From assembly GCA_017463615.1 (NCBI GenBank), contig JAFTOU010000027.1, positions 1 through 64,000 of the forward strand: a stretch of 64,000 bases of DNA. The letters are read 5' to 3'. The stretch's first letter is position 1. Each line of letters starts with the position of its first letter. Both the position numbers and the translations under genes were made by a program. The notes below the pieces were generated by a model. The model had not been told where the DNA came from. It did not search any database and was given only the letters and a program-made list of their open reading frames with translations. This DNA is from Alistipes sp. GTDB lineage: Bacteria > Bacteroidota > Bacteroidia > Bacteroidales > Rikenellaceae. Of the stretch, positions 25,815 through 33,098 are shown piece after piece.

Positions 25815-26573
25815 ATGACTACATTGTATCCACATATCGTCTATGGTCCTGTGCGCTCGCGCAGGCTTGGTCTTTCGCTTGGCGTAAATCTTTTGCCACT
25901 GCATGCGAAGCTATGTACCTTTGACTGCATCTACTGCGAGTGTGGCTGGAACGACGAGAATAGATTTCAGGGGGGCGAAGCCTTTGCCCCTGTGCACGAG
26001 GTTGCTGCAGCCCTTGAGAGTCGCTTGATGCAGATGCAGGAGGATGGCGAGCTGCCCGATGTAATCACCTTTGCGGGTAATGGCGAGCCTACGCTCCACC
26101 CTGATTTTGAGCAGGTTATAGAGCAGACTATTGCACTGAGAGATAAGTATGCGCCCAATGCCAAGATTTCGGTGCTGAGCAACGCTACGCAACTCCGCCG
26201 CCCCGATGTTGTGCGCGCGCTGAAGAGGGTGGATAATAATATCCTCAAGTTAGACGCTGCCGACGACGCTACGGCGCAGCTAATGAATAAACCCTGCTGC
26301 AACTACTCCGTGGAGCGAGTTATTGAGCAGCTGACCGCCTTTGAGGGCGAGCTTATTGTGCAGATTATGTTCCTGCGCGGCGAGTATAACGGCCAGATGG
26401 TAGACAACACCTCCCCTGCCCATATCGCCGCTATGCGCAAAGCCCTGCAGCGCATCCGCCCAAAGCAGATTATGTGCTACACCATCGCCCGCGACACCCC
26501 ATGCAAGACCCTGCAACCACTTACCGCTGAGGAGGTTAGCCAACTGCAAGAGCAGTTAATGGGTAGCTATTAG
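25815..26573 (+). CDS. Radical SAM protein (COG0731-like)
   Basis: The 252-residue product carries the radical SAM cluster motif CTFDCIYC (C34, C38, C41) shortly after a conserved PVRSRRLGLSLGVNLLP segment. That places it in the COG0731 group of small radical SAM enzymes. The group reductively cleaves S-adenosylmethionine, but the substrate of these bacterial members is not established. I chose the ATG at 25815 over that at 25776 because the latter lies inside the promoter. The TAG stop is formed by a heptamer-repeat sequence (CTATTAGCTTTTTAG). Confidence 0.9.
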   Translation: MTTLYPHIVYGPVRSRRLGLSLGVNLLPLHAKLCTFDCIYCECGWNDENRFQGGEAFAPVHEVAAALESRLMQMQEDGELPDVITFAGNGEPTLHPDFEQVIEQTIALRDKYAPNAKISVLSNATQLRRPDVVRALKRVDNNILKLDAADDATAQLMNKPCCNYSVERVIEQLTAFEGELIVQIMFLRGEYNGQMVDNTSPAHIAAMRKALQRIRPKQIMCYTIARDTPCKTLQPLTAEEVSQLQEQLMGSY

Positions 26574-26653
26574 CTTTTTAGATGATTTTTATTAAGGGGC
26601 ATTAAAGAGAATTAAGGGTTACTAATGGTCGCATTCCGCGACGCTACGCAGTA
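26565..26653. repeat. Heptamers and repeat D, copy 2
   Basis: TAGCTATTAGCTTTTTAG overlaps the last codons of the radical SAM gene. About 77 nt (26577-26653) closely matching 21681-21758 follow, including ATTAAGGGTTACTAATGG and the hairpin GTCGC-attcc-GCGAC. Together with palindrome A at 26696 it fills the whole gap between two convergent genes. Confidence 0.65.
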
Positions 26654-26695
26654 TATTCGCGCCACGGGCACCACCGTCGGTTATTCTTTGCACCA

Positions 26696-26819
26696 TTTGT
26701 CGTCAAAATGCGGCAGTAGGTGCGCATCGTGCAAAAAAGCAACATCGGATAGTACTAAAGCGTACAGCCGATGTTGCTTTTTAAGGGATGTGCAGCTAAT
26801 GCCGTATTTTCACGGCAAA
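26696..26819. repeat. Nested palindrome A, copy 4
   Basis: The outer arms TTTGTCGTCAAAATGCGG and its near complement (ending CACGGCAAA) enclose an inner stem AAAAAGCAACATCGG/CCGATGTTGCTTTTT. The tip is GTAC-TAAAGC-GTAC. Relative to copy 2, inner-stem changes T to C and G to A are matched by A to G and C to T on the other strand. It abuts the stop codon of the DUF721 gene. Confidence 0.85.
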
Positions 26820-27113
26820 CTACTGAACGATAATCTGGCGAACTAATCCCTCCACACCTGATTCGGCATTTATAGCGCGAGCAAGTGCATCGCGGCGCAT
26901 CATAAGCTCGGTGCGAATGACGGCGGAGGTGACATGGACATAGAGGGTGCCCTTGACATAGCGCACATGGCGGGTATGCTCGGCAGCGACGGGGCCGACG
27001 ACCCTACGCCAAGTATCGGGGAGTCCTCCCTCGGCAATCTTGCGTGCGATATCGGGACTTTTGAAGAGCTGGTCAAGCAGCTCGCCAACAGGTTTTGGGT
27101 CTGTGCGTCTCAT
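26820..27113 (-). CDS. DUF721 / DciA-like protein
   Basis: This 97-residue protein matches the DUF721 (DciA-like) family: an N-terminal basic helix (PKPVGELLDQLF), the WRRVVGPVAAEHT core and a short beta-rich end (GTLYVHVTSAVIRTEL). DciA-type proteins help load or operate the replicative helicase in bacteria without DnaC, and DUF721 genes commonly sit beside recF as here. Its ATG overlaps the recF stop by one base (TAATG). The stop codon directly abuts a nested palindrome A copy. Confidence 0.88.
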   Translation of the reverse strand: MRRTDPKPVGELLDQLFKSPDIARKIAEGGLPDTWRRVVGPVAAEHTRHVRYVKGTLYVHVTSAVIRTELMMRRDALARAINAESGVEGLVRQIIVQ

Positions 27114-28201
27114 TATTCCAGTACTTTTCCGTAGGTTACATCAAAGAGTTTATACTCTGCGCCACTACTTGAGAGCAGGCGCTCCATACGCTCGTGGCTA
27201 CAGTCGGTGATGACAATCTGCCCGAAGGAGTTGCCCGCAACCAGCGAGATAAGCTCCGCCACGCGGCTCTCGTCCAGCTTATCAAACACATCGTCAAGAA
27301 GCAGTATCGGCTGCTTGCCAGTCTGCTCGGCAATAATCTGATACTGAGCCAGTTTGAGGGCGATAATAAAGGACTTCTGCTGACCCTGCGAGCCATATCG
27401 GCGCAGTGGCATATCGGCAATGGCAAATCGTATATCGTCGCGCTGGATACCCACCGAGGTATAGCCCAGAATTATATCCTTCTCGCGCGAGGCGATAAGC
27501 AGCTCGGCAAGTGGAGTCTCAAGCAGCTCGGAGCGATACTCAAGCCACACCTGCTCGCGGTCGCCAGAGAGCATCTTATAGTACTGAGCAACAATAGGTT
27601 GCAACTGCTCCACCATCTGCTTGCGACGCTCAAAGATACGCTCGGCAGCAGCAACCAACTGCATATCGTATATCTGCAACATCTGCTCGTCCGAGCCAAT
27701 TTTTAGGTACTTATTTCGCTCGGCAAGGGCTGTATTGTAGCGAATCATTGCCGCGAGATACTCGTGGTCAAACTGCGAGATAAAGGCGTTGAGATATCGG
27801 CGGCGCTCCTCGGCACTCTCGCTGATAAGCATAGAGTCGGCAGGCGAGACGATAACGGCAGGGACAAAACCGATATGGTCGGAGAGGCGCTCGTATGTCT
27901 TGCCTCCGCGCTTTATAATCTTCTGCGAGCCGCGGTTGTAGGTGCAGACAATCTGCTCGCGGCGCTCATCGTCGGTGCAGTAGGTGCCGTCAATGACAAA
28001 GAAATCCTCCCCCTTAAGTACGCACTGGCTGTCGCTCATACCCACCGCCGACTTACACATAGAGAGGTAGTAGAGCGCATCTACGATATTGGTTTTACAA
28101 GTACCATTATCCCCAACAAAGCAGTTGATGCCCGAGTGGAAATCTATCTGCTGCTGCTGAAGATTCTTGAAATTTATCAAAGAGAGTCTCTTTATATACA
28201 T
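27113..28201 (-). CDS. recF: DNA replication/repair ATPase RecF
   Basis: RecF is an SMC-like ATPase that helps load RecA at gapped DNA with RecO and RecR. From the ATG at 28201 the protein is 362 residues, starting MYIKRLSLINFKNL as in homologues. A longer reading from 28261 crosses the promoter. The signature and Walker B regions (GSQGQQKSF, LLDDVFDKLD) are intact. The Walker A is GDNGTCKT (30-37): the glycine just before the lysine is cysteine (C35). It is followed by the DUF721 gene with a one-base overlap. Confidence 0.95.
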   Translation of the reverse strand: MYIKRLSLINFKNLQQQQIDFHSGINCFVGDNGTCKTNIVDALYYLSMCKSAVGMSDSQCVLKGEDFFVIDGTYCTDDERREQIVCTYNRGSQKIIKRGGKTYERLSDHIGFVPAVIVSPADSMLISESAEERRRYLNAFISQFDHEYLAAMIRYNTALAERNKYLKIGSDEQMLQIYDMQLVAAAERIFERRKQMVEQLQPIVAQYYKMLSGDREQVWLEYRSELLETPLAELLIASREKDIILGYTSVGIQRDDIRFAIADMPLRRYGSQGQQKSFIIALKLAQYQIIAEQTGKQPILLLDDVFDKLDESRVAELISLVAGNSFGQIVITDCSHERMERLLSSSGAEYKLFDVTYGKVLE

Positions 28202-28221
28202 AATCCAACGCTTTTGCGTCT

Positions 28222-28309
28222 CAAAGGTACTAAAAAGTAGCGAACAAACTATATTTTTCAAAAAAAAGTAGGCAAATTGTGGATAATTGATTAAAAAATC
28301 CTATTTTTG
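28222..28309. promoter_or_regulatory. Divergent promoters of recF and the TPR gene
   Basis: The leftward -7 box TACCTTTG (28222-28229) lies 20 nt before the recF ATG at 28201, and the rightward -7 box TATTTTTG (28302-28309) lies about 38 nt before the TPR gene. The -33 elements are imperfect (TTGTGG near 28277 for the rightward one). Confidence 0.55.
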
Positions 28310-28347
28310 CAGTTTGAAGACAATAATTTATAAAAAAGATAGACATT

Positions 28348-29028
28348 ATGGCAAAAATTAAGGATCAGCAGGAGGCAGCAGTTGTCGAGGCTGTAAGCAA
28401 GACAGAACAGTTTTTCCAGCAGAACGGTAAGAAGGTTGTTATCGCTCTGGCTGTAGTAGTACTCGCAGTAGTTGGTGGTTACCTCTACAAGAACTTCATT
28501 GTAGACGCTAACGCAGAGAAGGCATCAGAGATGATGGTTGAGGCTCAGGACCGCTTCGCTGGCGAGAACCCAGACTTCGCACTTGCACTCAATGGCGACG
28601 AGAATGGCGCCGGCTTCCTGGATGTTGTTGAGCAGTATGGCTCTACCGCTGCAGGTAACATTGCAAAGCACTACGCAGGTATCTGCTACCTTCGCCTTGG
28701 CGATTTGGAGAATGCAGAGAAGTATCTGGCTATGTACGACGCTGTAAACGAGCTGGCTGCAGAGGTTGTAAATGCACAGAACCTCGGTCTGCGTGGCGAT
28801 ATCGCTGTTGAGAAGGGCGAGTATGAGGCTGCTGTAGCTCTCTACAAGAAGGCAGTTGCCGCTTCTGAGAACATCTACACCGCTCCACTCTACCTCTACA
28901 AGCAGGTTTTGGCTTACGCAGCTCTTGACAATAAGGCTGAGGCTCAGAAGTGCCTTGACGCACTGCAGGCCTCTTACCCTATGTCAGTAGAGGCTCGCGA
29001 TGCTGAGAAGGTACTGGGTACACTCTAA
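28348..29028 (+). CDS. Membrane-anchored TPR protein
   Basis: The 226-residue product has one N-terminal membrane helix (about 29-47, VVIALAVVVLAVVGGYLY). Helical repeats of the TPR kind follow (AKHYAGICYLRLGDLENAEKYL, split by turns, and GEYEAAVALYKKAV). The layout resembles YfgM-type tetratricopeptide proteins tethered to the inner membrane with the repeats in the periplasm. It begins after a divergent promoter shared with recF and ends at a strong terminator. Codon bias is strong, suggesting abundant expression. The partner protein is unknown. Confidence 0.88.
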   Translation: MAKIKDQQEAAVVEAVSKTEQFFQQNGKKVVIALAVVVLAVVGGYLYKNFIVDANAEKASEMMVEAQDRFAGENPDFALALNGDENGAGFLDVVEQYGSTAAGNIAKHYAGICYLRLGDLENAEKYLAMYDAVNELAAEVVNAQNLGLRGDIAVEKGEYEAAVALYKKAVAASENIYTAPLYLYKQVLAYAALDNKAEAQKCLDALQASYPMSVEARDAEKVLGTL

Positions 29029-29047
29029 TCAACACATCACAAAAGAC

Positions 29048-29085
29048 GAGAGTTGGGAGTGCTACTCTCAACTCTCTATTTTTTC
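29048..29085 (+). terminator. Rho-independent terminator
   Basis: GAGAGTTGGGAGT (29048-29060) pairs with ACTCTCAACTCTC (29064-29076) around GCT, followed by TATTTTTTC. It separates the TPR gene from the lumazine-synthase-like gene. Confidence 0.88.
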
Positions 29086-29122
29086 ACACGCATAATCACG
29101 CAAATACAATCACAACCCTAAT

Positions 29123-29500
29123 ATGGTATCACCAGCAGAAATAAAGGTAGGCATTGTTGCCGAGCAGGGACTTGATATATGGTCGTCACTCACCTGTCTG
29201 AAGCAGTTTGGCTGCACGGAGGAGAATATAATCGTTAAGTATGTCCCCCCGTTTCAGCTCGCCCTCGGTGCGCTATTCTTTGCCGAGTATACCGATGTGG
29301 ATTGCACCATTGTCATCAGCCGCGAGTATAACCAGACCATCGCCTCGGCGCTTATCAACCTGCAGCTGCAGTGGAATATGCCTATAGACTACACCACCGC
29401 CCCAGCCCTTGAGTGCGATGCCGTTGTAAAGATGGTACAGCTCCAAAGCTCTATGGCAGAGCAGGCAACCCCGCAGGAGCGCAAGACTCAGCCCAACTAA
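29123..29500 (+). CDS. Lumazine-synthase-like protein, divergent and short
   Basis: The 125-residue product resembles the N-terminal two thirds of 6,7-dimethyl-8-ribityllumazine synthase (RibH). It starts IKVGIVAEQGLD and has a VKYVPPFQLALGALFFAE segment in the place of the family's VPGxFExPxAA motif. The usual next motif, GxxIRGxTxHFDYV with the catalytic histidine, is not present. Instead the sequence reads ISREYNQTIASALI, and the normal C-terminal third is missing. RibH is normally 150-160 residues. Family position next to a TPR gene is common in Bacteroidales. It could be a degenerate paralogue or a repurposed scaffold, and enzyme activity is doubtful. Confidence 0.6.
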   Translation: MVSPAEIKVGIVAEQGLDIWSSLTCLKQFGCTEENIIVKYVPPFQLALGALFFAEYTDVDCTIVISREYNQTIASALINLQLQWNMPIDYTTAPALECDAVVKMVQLQSSMAEQATPQERKTQPN

Positions 29501-29512
29501 CCCCTACTCTTA

Positions 29513-29592
29513 GCGTACACCATCCCCAGTCGCGACGACATAAAGTATTGCGCCACGCCGCGAAGTGCCATATACATCGTGAATGCGAGCCA
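29513..29592 (-). pseudogene. Relic of a second MATE gene, 3' end only
   Basis: These 80 nt match 29732-29811, the 3' end of the MATE exporter gene, at 71 of 80 positions. Read leftward they still encode WLAFTMYMALRGVAQYFMSS and the following RLGMVYAK. The three changes in the well-conserved part are synonymous. The upstream part of the copy is gone and replaced at 29591-29651 by a dispersed repeat. It looks like what remains after deletion of a once functional tandem paralogue. Confidence 0.7.
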
Positions 29593-29651
29593 ACGCTGCG
29601 ATTAAGCCGAGGGCAGAGTCAAACTCGTTTGAGCTATGCCGAGGCGAAGCA
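29591..29651. repeat. Dispersed palindromic repeat C, copy 2
   Basis: The block around CAAACTCGTTTG, with GGGCAGAG to the left and GCTATGCCGAGGCG to the right, is the reverse complement of the block at 819-875. It sits exactly at the broken edge of the MATE relic. Confidence 0.6.
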
Positions 29652-29718
29652 GTGAAGGCGAAGCTATAGCCGCTTCTGCGGATATAAAGTGGCATTTATG
29701 CCACTTACAGCCTATAAT

Positions 29719-31029
29719 CTACCTGCTTTTTGCGTACACCATCCCCAGCCGCGACGACATAAAGTATTGCGCCACACCGCGCAGTGCCATATAGGCTGTA
29801 AAGGCGAGCCACAAGGCATCATTTCCGATAATCGGTTGCAGGGCGTAGTAGATAGCAAAGTAGGCGGCGGTAGAGAGCAGCATGGAGTTACGCAGGATGC
29901 GTGTAAGGGTTGCTCCGACCATAATACCATCCATCAAGAATGGCAGTGCGGCAGCCATAGGTATGGCTATAACCCAGCCGATATACTGTCGCGCAACATC
30001 CAGTATCTGAGGAAGTTGTGTCTTATCACCGACGAACATCCCGATAAGATTCTCCCACCAACCCACATAGAGGGCAATGGCAACGAATGCCGTACCTAAG
30101 CTCCACACCACGCAGAGTTTTATGCAGTGGCGCAGCGAGCTCTCGTCCTTTGCGCCGATAAAGCGACCCGTCAGAGCCTCAGCGGCGTATGCAAAGCCGT
30201 CGTTCATATAGGAGAACAGCGTAAAGAGCTGCAGCAGCATAGTATTGACAGCCAGCACAATATCGCTCTCCATGCGCGCCGAAGCGGCAGTGAAGAATGT
30301 ATAGACAGCAACGATGCAGAAGGTGCGGACGATAATGTCGCCATTGACGGCAAAAAACTCCTTCAGCTCCCTCATATCAAGCACTTGAGCTATATCCACC
30401 CGCTGCAGAGTACCCCTGAAATATATCAGCAGCAGCGCCAGCGAGAGCAGCATACCGCTCCACTGCGCCACCACCGAGGCGTAGGCTATACCCACAATGC
30501 CCATATCGTAGCCAAAGACAAACCATAGGCTGAGCAGCACATGCAGAATATTGATAAATATAGATGTGCACATCGGTATCACAGCGTTCTGCATACCTGT
30601 AAACCAGCCATTTAGGCCAAAGAGCATAATACCCGCAGGCACTGCCCAGATGCGTGCATAGAAGTAGTCCGACACCATCTGCGAGCCATTCATCATCCAT
30701 AGCGACAGCTCCCCCAGCGGATACTGCAGCAACAACATCGCCACGCCCAGCACCGCCGAGATTCCTACGGCACGCACAAGCATCGCCGTGGTGGTACGAA
30801 AGTCCCCCGCACCAAACGCCTGCGCCGTCATTCCACTCGTTCCCATACGGATAAACGAGCAGTTCCAGTAGATGAAGTTGAAGATAGATACGCCGATAGC
30901 CAGCGCACCAATCGTCGCGGCACTATCCCCCGCATGCCCGGCAATCGCGGTTGAGAATATTCCCATCAGCGGCACCGTAATACTGGAGATGATATTCGGT
31001 ATGGCAATTCTAAAAATTTCTCTGTTCAT
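29719..31029 (-). CDS. MATE-family multidrug/solute exporter
   Basis: This 436-residue inner-membrane protein has about twelve hydrophobic segments in two halves. The N terminus is typical of MATE transporters (IFRIAIPNIISSITVPLMG, GHAGDSAATIGALAIG). Such proteins exchange sodium or protons for cationic drugs or metabolites. It belongs to the DinF-like branch by length and opening, which is an impression only. Its ATG lies 2 nt from a five-copy heptamer array that is part of a full repeat B, so the ribosome-binding region is made of repeat DNA. A truncated paralogue remnant lies downstream. Confidence 0.92.
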   Translation of the reverse strand: MNREIFRIAIPNIISSITVPLMGIFSTAIAGHAGDSAATIGALAIGVSIFNFIYWNCSFIRMGTSGMTAQAFGAGDFRTTTAMLVRAVGISAVLGVAMLLLQYPLGELSLWMMNGSQMVSDYFYARIWAVPAGIMLFGLNGWFTGMQNAVIPMCTSIFINILHVLLSLWFVFGYDMGIVGIAYASVVAQWSGMLLSLALLLIYFRGTLQRVDIAQVLDMRELKEFFAVNGDIIVRTFCIVAVYTFFTAASARMESDIVLAVNTMLLQLFTLFSYMNDGFAYAAEALTGRFIGAKDESSLRHCIKLCVVWSLGTAFVAIALYVGWWENLIGMFVGDKTQLPQILDVARQYIGWVIAIPMAAALPFLMDGIMVGATLTRILRNSMLLSTAAYFAIYYALQPIIGNDALWLAFTAYMALRGVAQYFMSSRLGMVYAKSR

Positions 31030-31031
31030 AG

Positions 31032-31201
31032 TTGGCTATTGGCTATTGGCTGTTAGCTATTGGCTTTTCTAAGGTATCGCTACGCGATAGTTTTATAAGG
31101 TGCAGTTGGTACCGTTGGGCTCTGATTGCACCCTATAAATATCATCCGCGTAGCGGATACCTTGATATAGCTAATGGCCAACGGCCAATGGCTAACAGCT
31201 A
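31032..31201. repeat. Repeat B, complete inverted copy with heptamers at both ends
   Basis: Five TTRGCYR heptamers (31032-31066) and five in reverse orientation (31168-31201) bracket two covarying hairpins, ATCGC-tac-GCGAT on the left and ATCCGC-gta-GCGGAT on the right. Between them AAGGTGCA faces TGCACCCT. The 170 nt lie in the leader of the MATE gene, starting 2 nt from its ATG. A candidate leftward -7 box, TATTTTTG (31210-31217), would place all of it in the mRNA. Confidence 0.75.
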
Positions 31202-31354
31202 TTTTTCTGCAAAAATACCGAAAATTTGGAAAAGCAAAACAAAATTTATAATTTTGTATGATATCATGCAGCGGTAATATGTTACAAGCGGCCTTAATTA
31301 TGGGACAAGGTGTCTTTTTTACACAATTAAGGTGTGGCTGTCGGTTTTTTTCAT

Positions 31355-31362
31355 TACCTTTG
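31355..31362 (+). promoter_or_regulatory. -7 box of the rluB-hpt-queE-ftsB operon
   Basis: TACCTTTG lies 16 nt before the ATG at 31379. No good TTTG is seen at -33. The position rules out the upstream ATG at 31334 as the start and gives a leader of about 10 nt. Confidence 0.5.
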
Positions 31363-31378
31363 CGGCAAAATAGAAGTT

Positions 31379-32524
31379 ATGGCAAAATTTAATACTGAAA
31401 ATTCATCTACTCTGTCGCGCTTTGCTAAGGACAAGCGCGTAAGAACAGAGCGTCCAGAGCGCGGCGAGCGTACACAGTCTCGCCCAAAGCGTGCATCATA
31501 CAATCCTCACTTTACCGAGGACAACCGTCTGCGTAGTCAGTACACCAATCAGGACCCTGAGCGCACAGAGCGCAGCGAGCGTCCTGCACGCCCTGCCCGT
31601 CCATACTCATCACGTCCAGCAGCGAAGCCATACGGCAAGCGCACAGAGGGTGGTAGCAAGCCTTACGGCAGGGGCGAGGGTGGCTACAAAGGCAAGCCAC
31701 GCACCGAGGGCGGCAGCAAGCCGTACAGCAGAGGCGAGGGCGGCTACAAGGGCAAGCCACGCACCACAGAGCGTCGCAGCTACCCTAAGTTTGACCCTAA
31801 CAAGCAGACTGGCGAGGTTCGTCTGAACCGTTATGTTGCGCAGTCGGGCATCTGCTCGCGTCGTGAGGCTGACGAGCTGATTGCTGCAGGTTTGGTGAGC
31901 ATCAACGGCGTTATTGTAACCGAGATGGGTACAAAGGTTAAGCCAGGCGACGAGGTGCGCTTCAATGGCGAGAAGATTCAGGGCGAGAAGCATGTATACC
32001 TTATCCTCAACAAGCCAAAGGGTTATGTTACAACCATTGAGGACGACCACGCTGCCAAGACCGTTATGGAGCTTGTTGCAGGTGCTTGCACAGAGCGTAT
32101 CTACCCTGTAGGTCGTCTGGACAAGAACTCACTCGGTCTGTTGCTCTTCACAAACGATGGCGACATTACCCGCACCCTGACACACCCGTCACTTAAGAAG
32201 AAGAAGATCTACGAGGTGACCCTTGACCAGCCACTCACCCGCGCCGACTTTGACACCCTGGCAGAGGGCGTTACCCTGGAGGATGGCGAGGCTTACTTTG
32301 ACGAGATTTCGTGGCTCAAGGACGACAAGCGCTCTGTAGGTGTAGAGATTCACTCGGGCAAGAACCGCATCGTGCGCCGTATGTTTGAGCACCTGGGCTA
32401 TCAGGTAACAAAGCTGGACCGCGTATACTACGCAGGTCTTACAAAGAAGAACCTCAAGCGTGGTGCTTGGCGTTTCCTCACCGTAGACGAGGTAAACCGC
32501 CTAAAGTCAGGCAGATACGAATAA
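31379..32524 (+). CDS. rluB: 23S rRNA pseudouridine synthase, RsuA/RluB type
   Basis: The protein isomerises specific uridines of rRNA to pseudouridine. From the ATG at 31379 it has 381 residues. The first 140 are a low-complexity Arg/Gly/Ser/Tyr-rich tail with two 20-residue repeats (90-109, 110-129; unit core GGSKPYGRGEGGYKGKPR). An S4 RNA-binding domain (about 145-205, LNRYVAQSGICSRREAD) and the catalytic domain with GRLDKNSLGLL (catalytic D248) follow. The tail is far longer than in the enterobacterial enzyme and resembles RNA-chaperone tails. RluB versus RluE/RsuA specificity is not certain. It leads an operon with hpt 28 nt downstream. Confidence 0.9.
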   Translation: MAKFNTENSSTLSRFAKDKRVRTERPERGERTQSRPKRASYNPHFTEDNRLRSQYTNQDPERTERSERPARPARPYSSRPAAKPYGKRTEGGSKPYGRGEGGYKGKPRTEGGSKPYSRGEGGYKGKPRTTERRSYPKFDPNKQTGEVRLNRYVAQSGICSRREADELIAAGLVSINGVIVTEMGTKVKPGDEVRFNGEKIQGEKHVYLILNKPKGYVTTIEDDHAAKTVMELVAGACTERIYPVGRLDKNSLGLLLFTNDGDITRTLTHPSLKKKKIYEVTLDQPLTRADFDTLAEGVTLEDGEAYFDEISWLKDDKRSVGVEIHSGKNRIVRRMFEHLGYQVTKLDRVYYAGLTKKNLKRGAWRFLTVDEVNRLKSGRYE

Positions 32525-32552
32525 AACCACAATCATAACCATAACTGAATAA

Positions 32553-33098
32553 ATGGAAAAGATTAAACTCAACGACCGCACCTTCAAGGTGATGATTCCG
32601 GCAGAGGAGATTGACCGCGCCGTAGCAAAAGTGGCAGAGCGTCTGAATAGCGACTACGCCTCAGCAGCAAAGCCTCCTATCTTCGTGGGCGTACTCTGTG
32701 GCGCAGTGGTATTTCTCTCAGACCTGCTGCGCAAGCTAAATTTCGCAAACGAGATGACCTTTATGCAGGTATCATCCTATCAGGGAACGCAGTCTACAGG
32801 TAGTGTACAGCGCAAGTTGGGCATTGACTTTGACATCACCGGCCGCGATATTATCCTTGTAGAGGATATTGTTGAGACAGGTCACAGCATTGAGCACATG
32901 ATTACATACCTTGAGTCTCTCAAGCCAAATAGCGTGGAGGTCTGCACCCTGTTCTACAAGCCTGAGAAGCACCAGTACGACCGCGAGATTAAGTATGTAG
33001 CCATGGAGATTGGCAACGAGTTTATCGTGGGCTACGGACTGGACTACGACCAGTTGGGTCGCGGACTGAAGGATATCTATGTCGTTGAAAATGAGTAA
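32553..33098 (+). CDS. hpt: Hypoxanthine phosphoribosyltransferase
   Basis: This salvage enzyme joins hypoxanthine or guanine to PRPP to make IMP or GMP. The 181-residue protein has the PRPP-binding loop VEDIVETGHS (103-112) and the flexible loop region MQVSSYQGTQSTG, and its length is typical. It follows the pseudouridine synthase by 28 nt, and its last 8 nt overlap the queE start (ATGAGTAA), so it belongs to a rightward four-gene operon. It acts in the cytoplasm. Confidence 0.95.
   Translation: MEKIKLNDRTFKVMIPAEEIDRAVAKVAERLNSDYASAAKPPIFVGVLCGAVVFLSDLLRKLNFANEMTFMQVSSYQGTQSTGSVQRKLGIDFDITGRDIILVEDIVETGHSIEHMITYLESLKPNSVEVCTLFYKPEKHQYDREIKYVAMEIGNEFIVGYGLDYDQLGRGLKDIYVVENE

Noticed and set aside
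28202..28261. Longer N terminus for RecF
   Set aside because: It crosses the -7 promoter box and adds residues not found in RecF. MYIKRLSLINF is the normal start.
31032..31066. CRISPR array
   Set aside because: Units are 7 nt with no spacers, and no cas genes are present.
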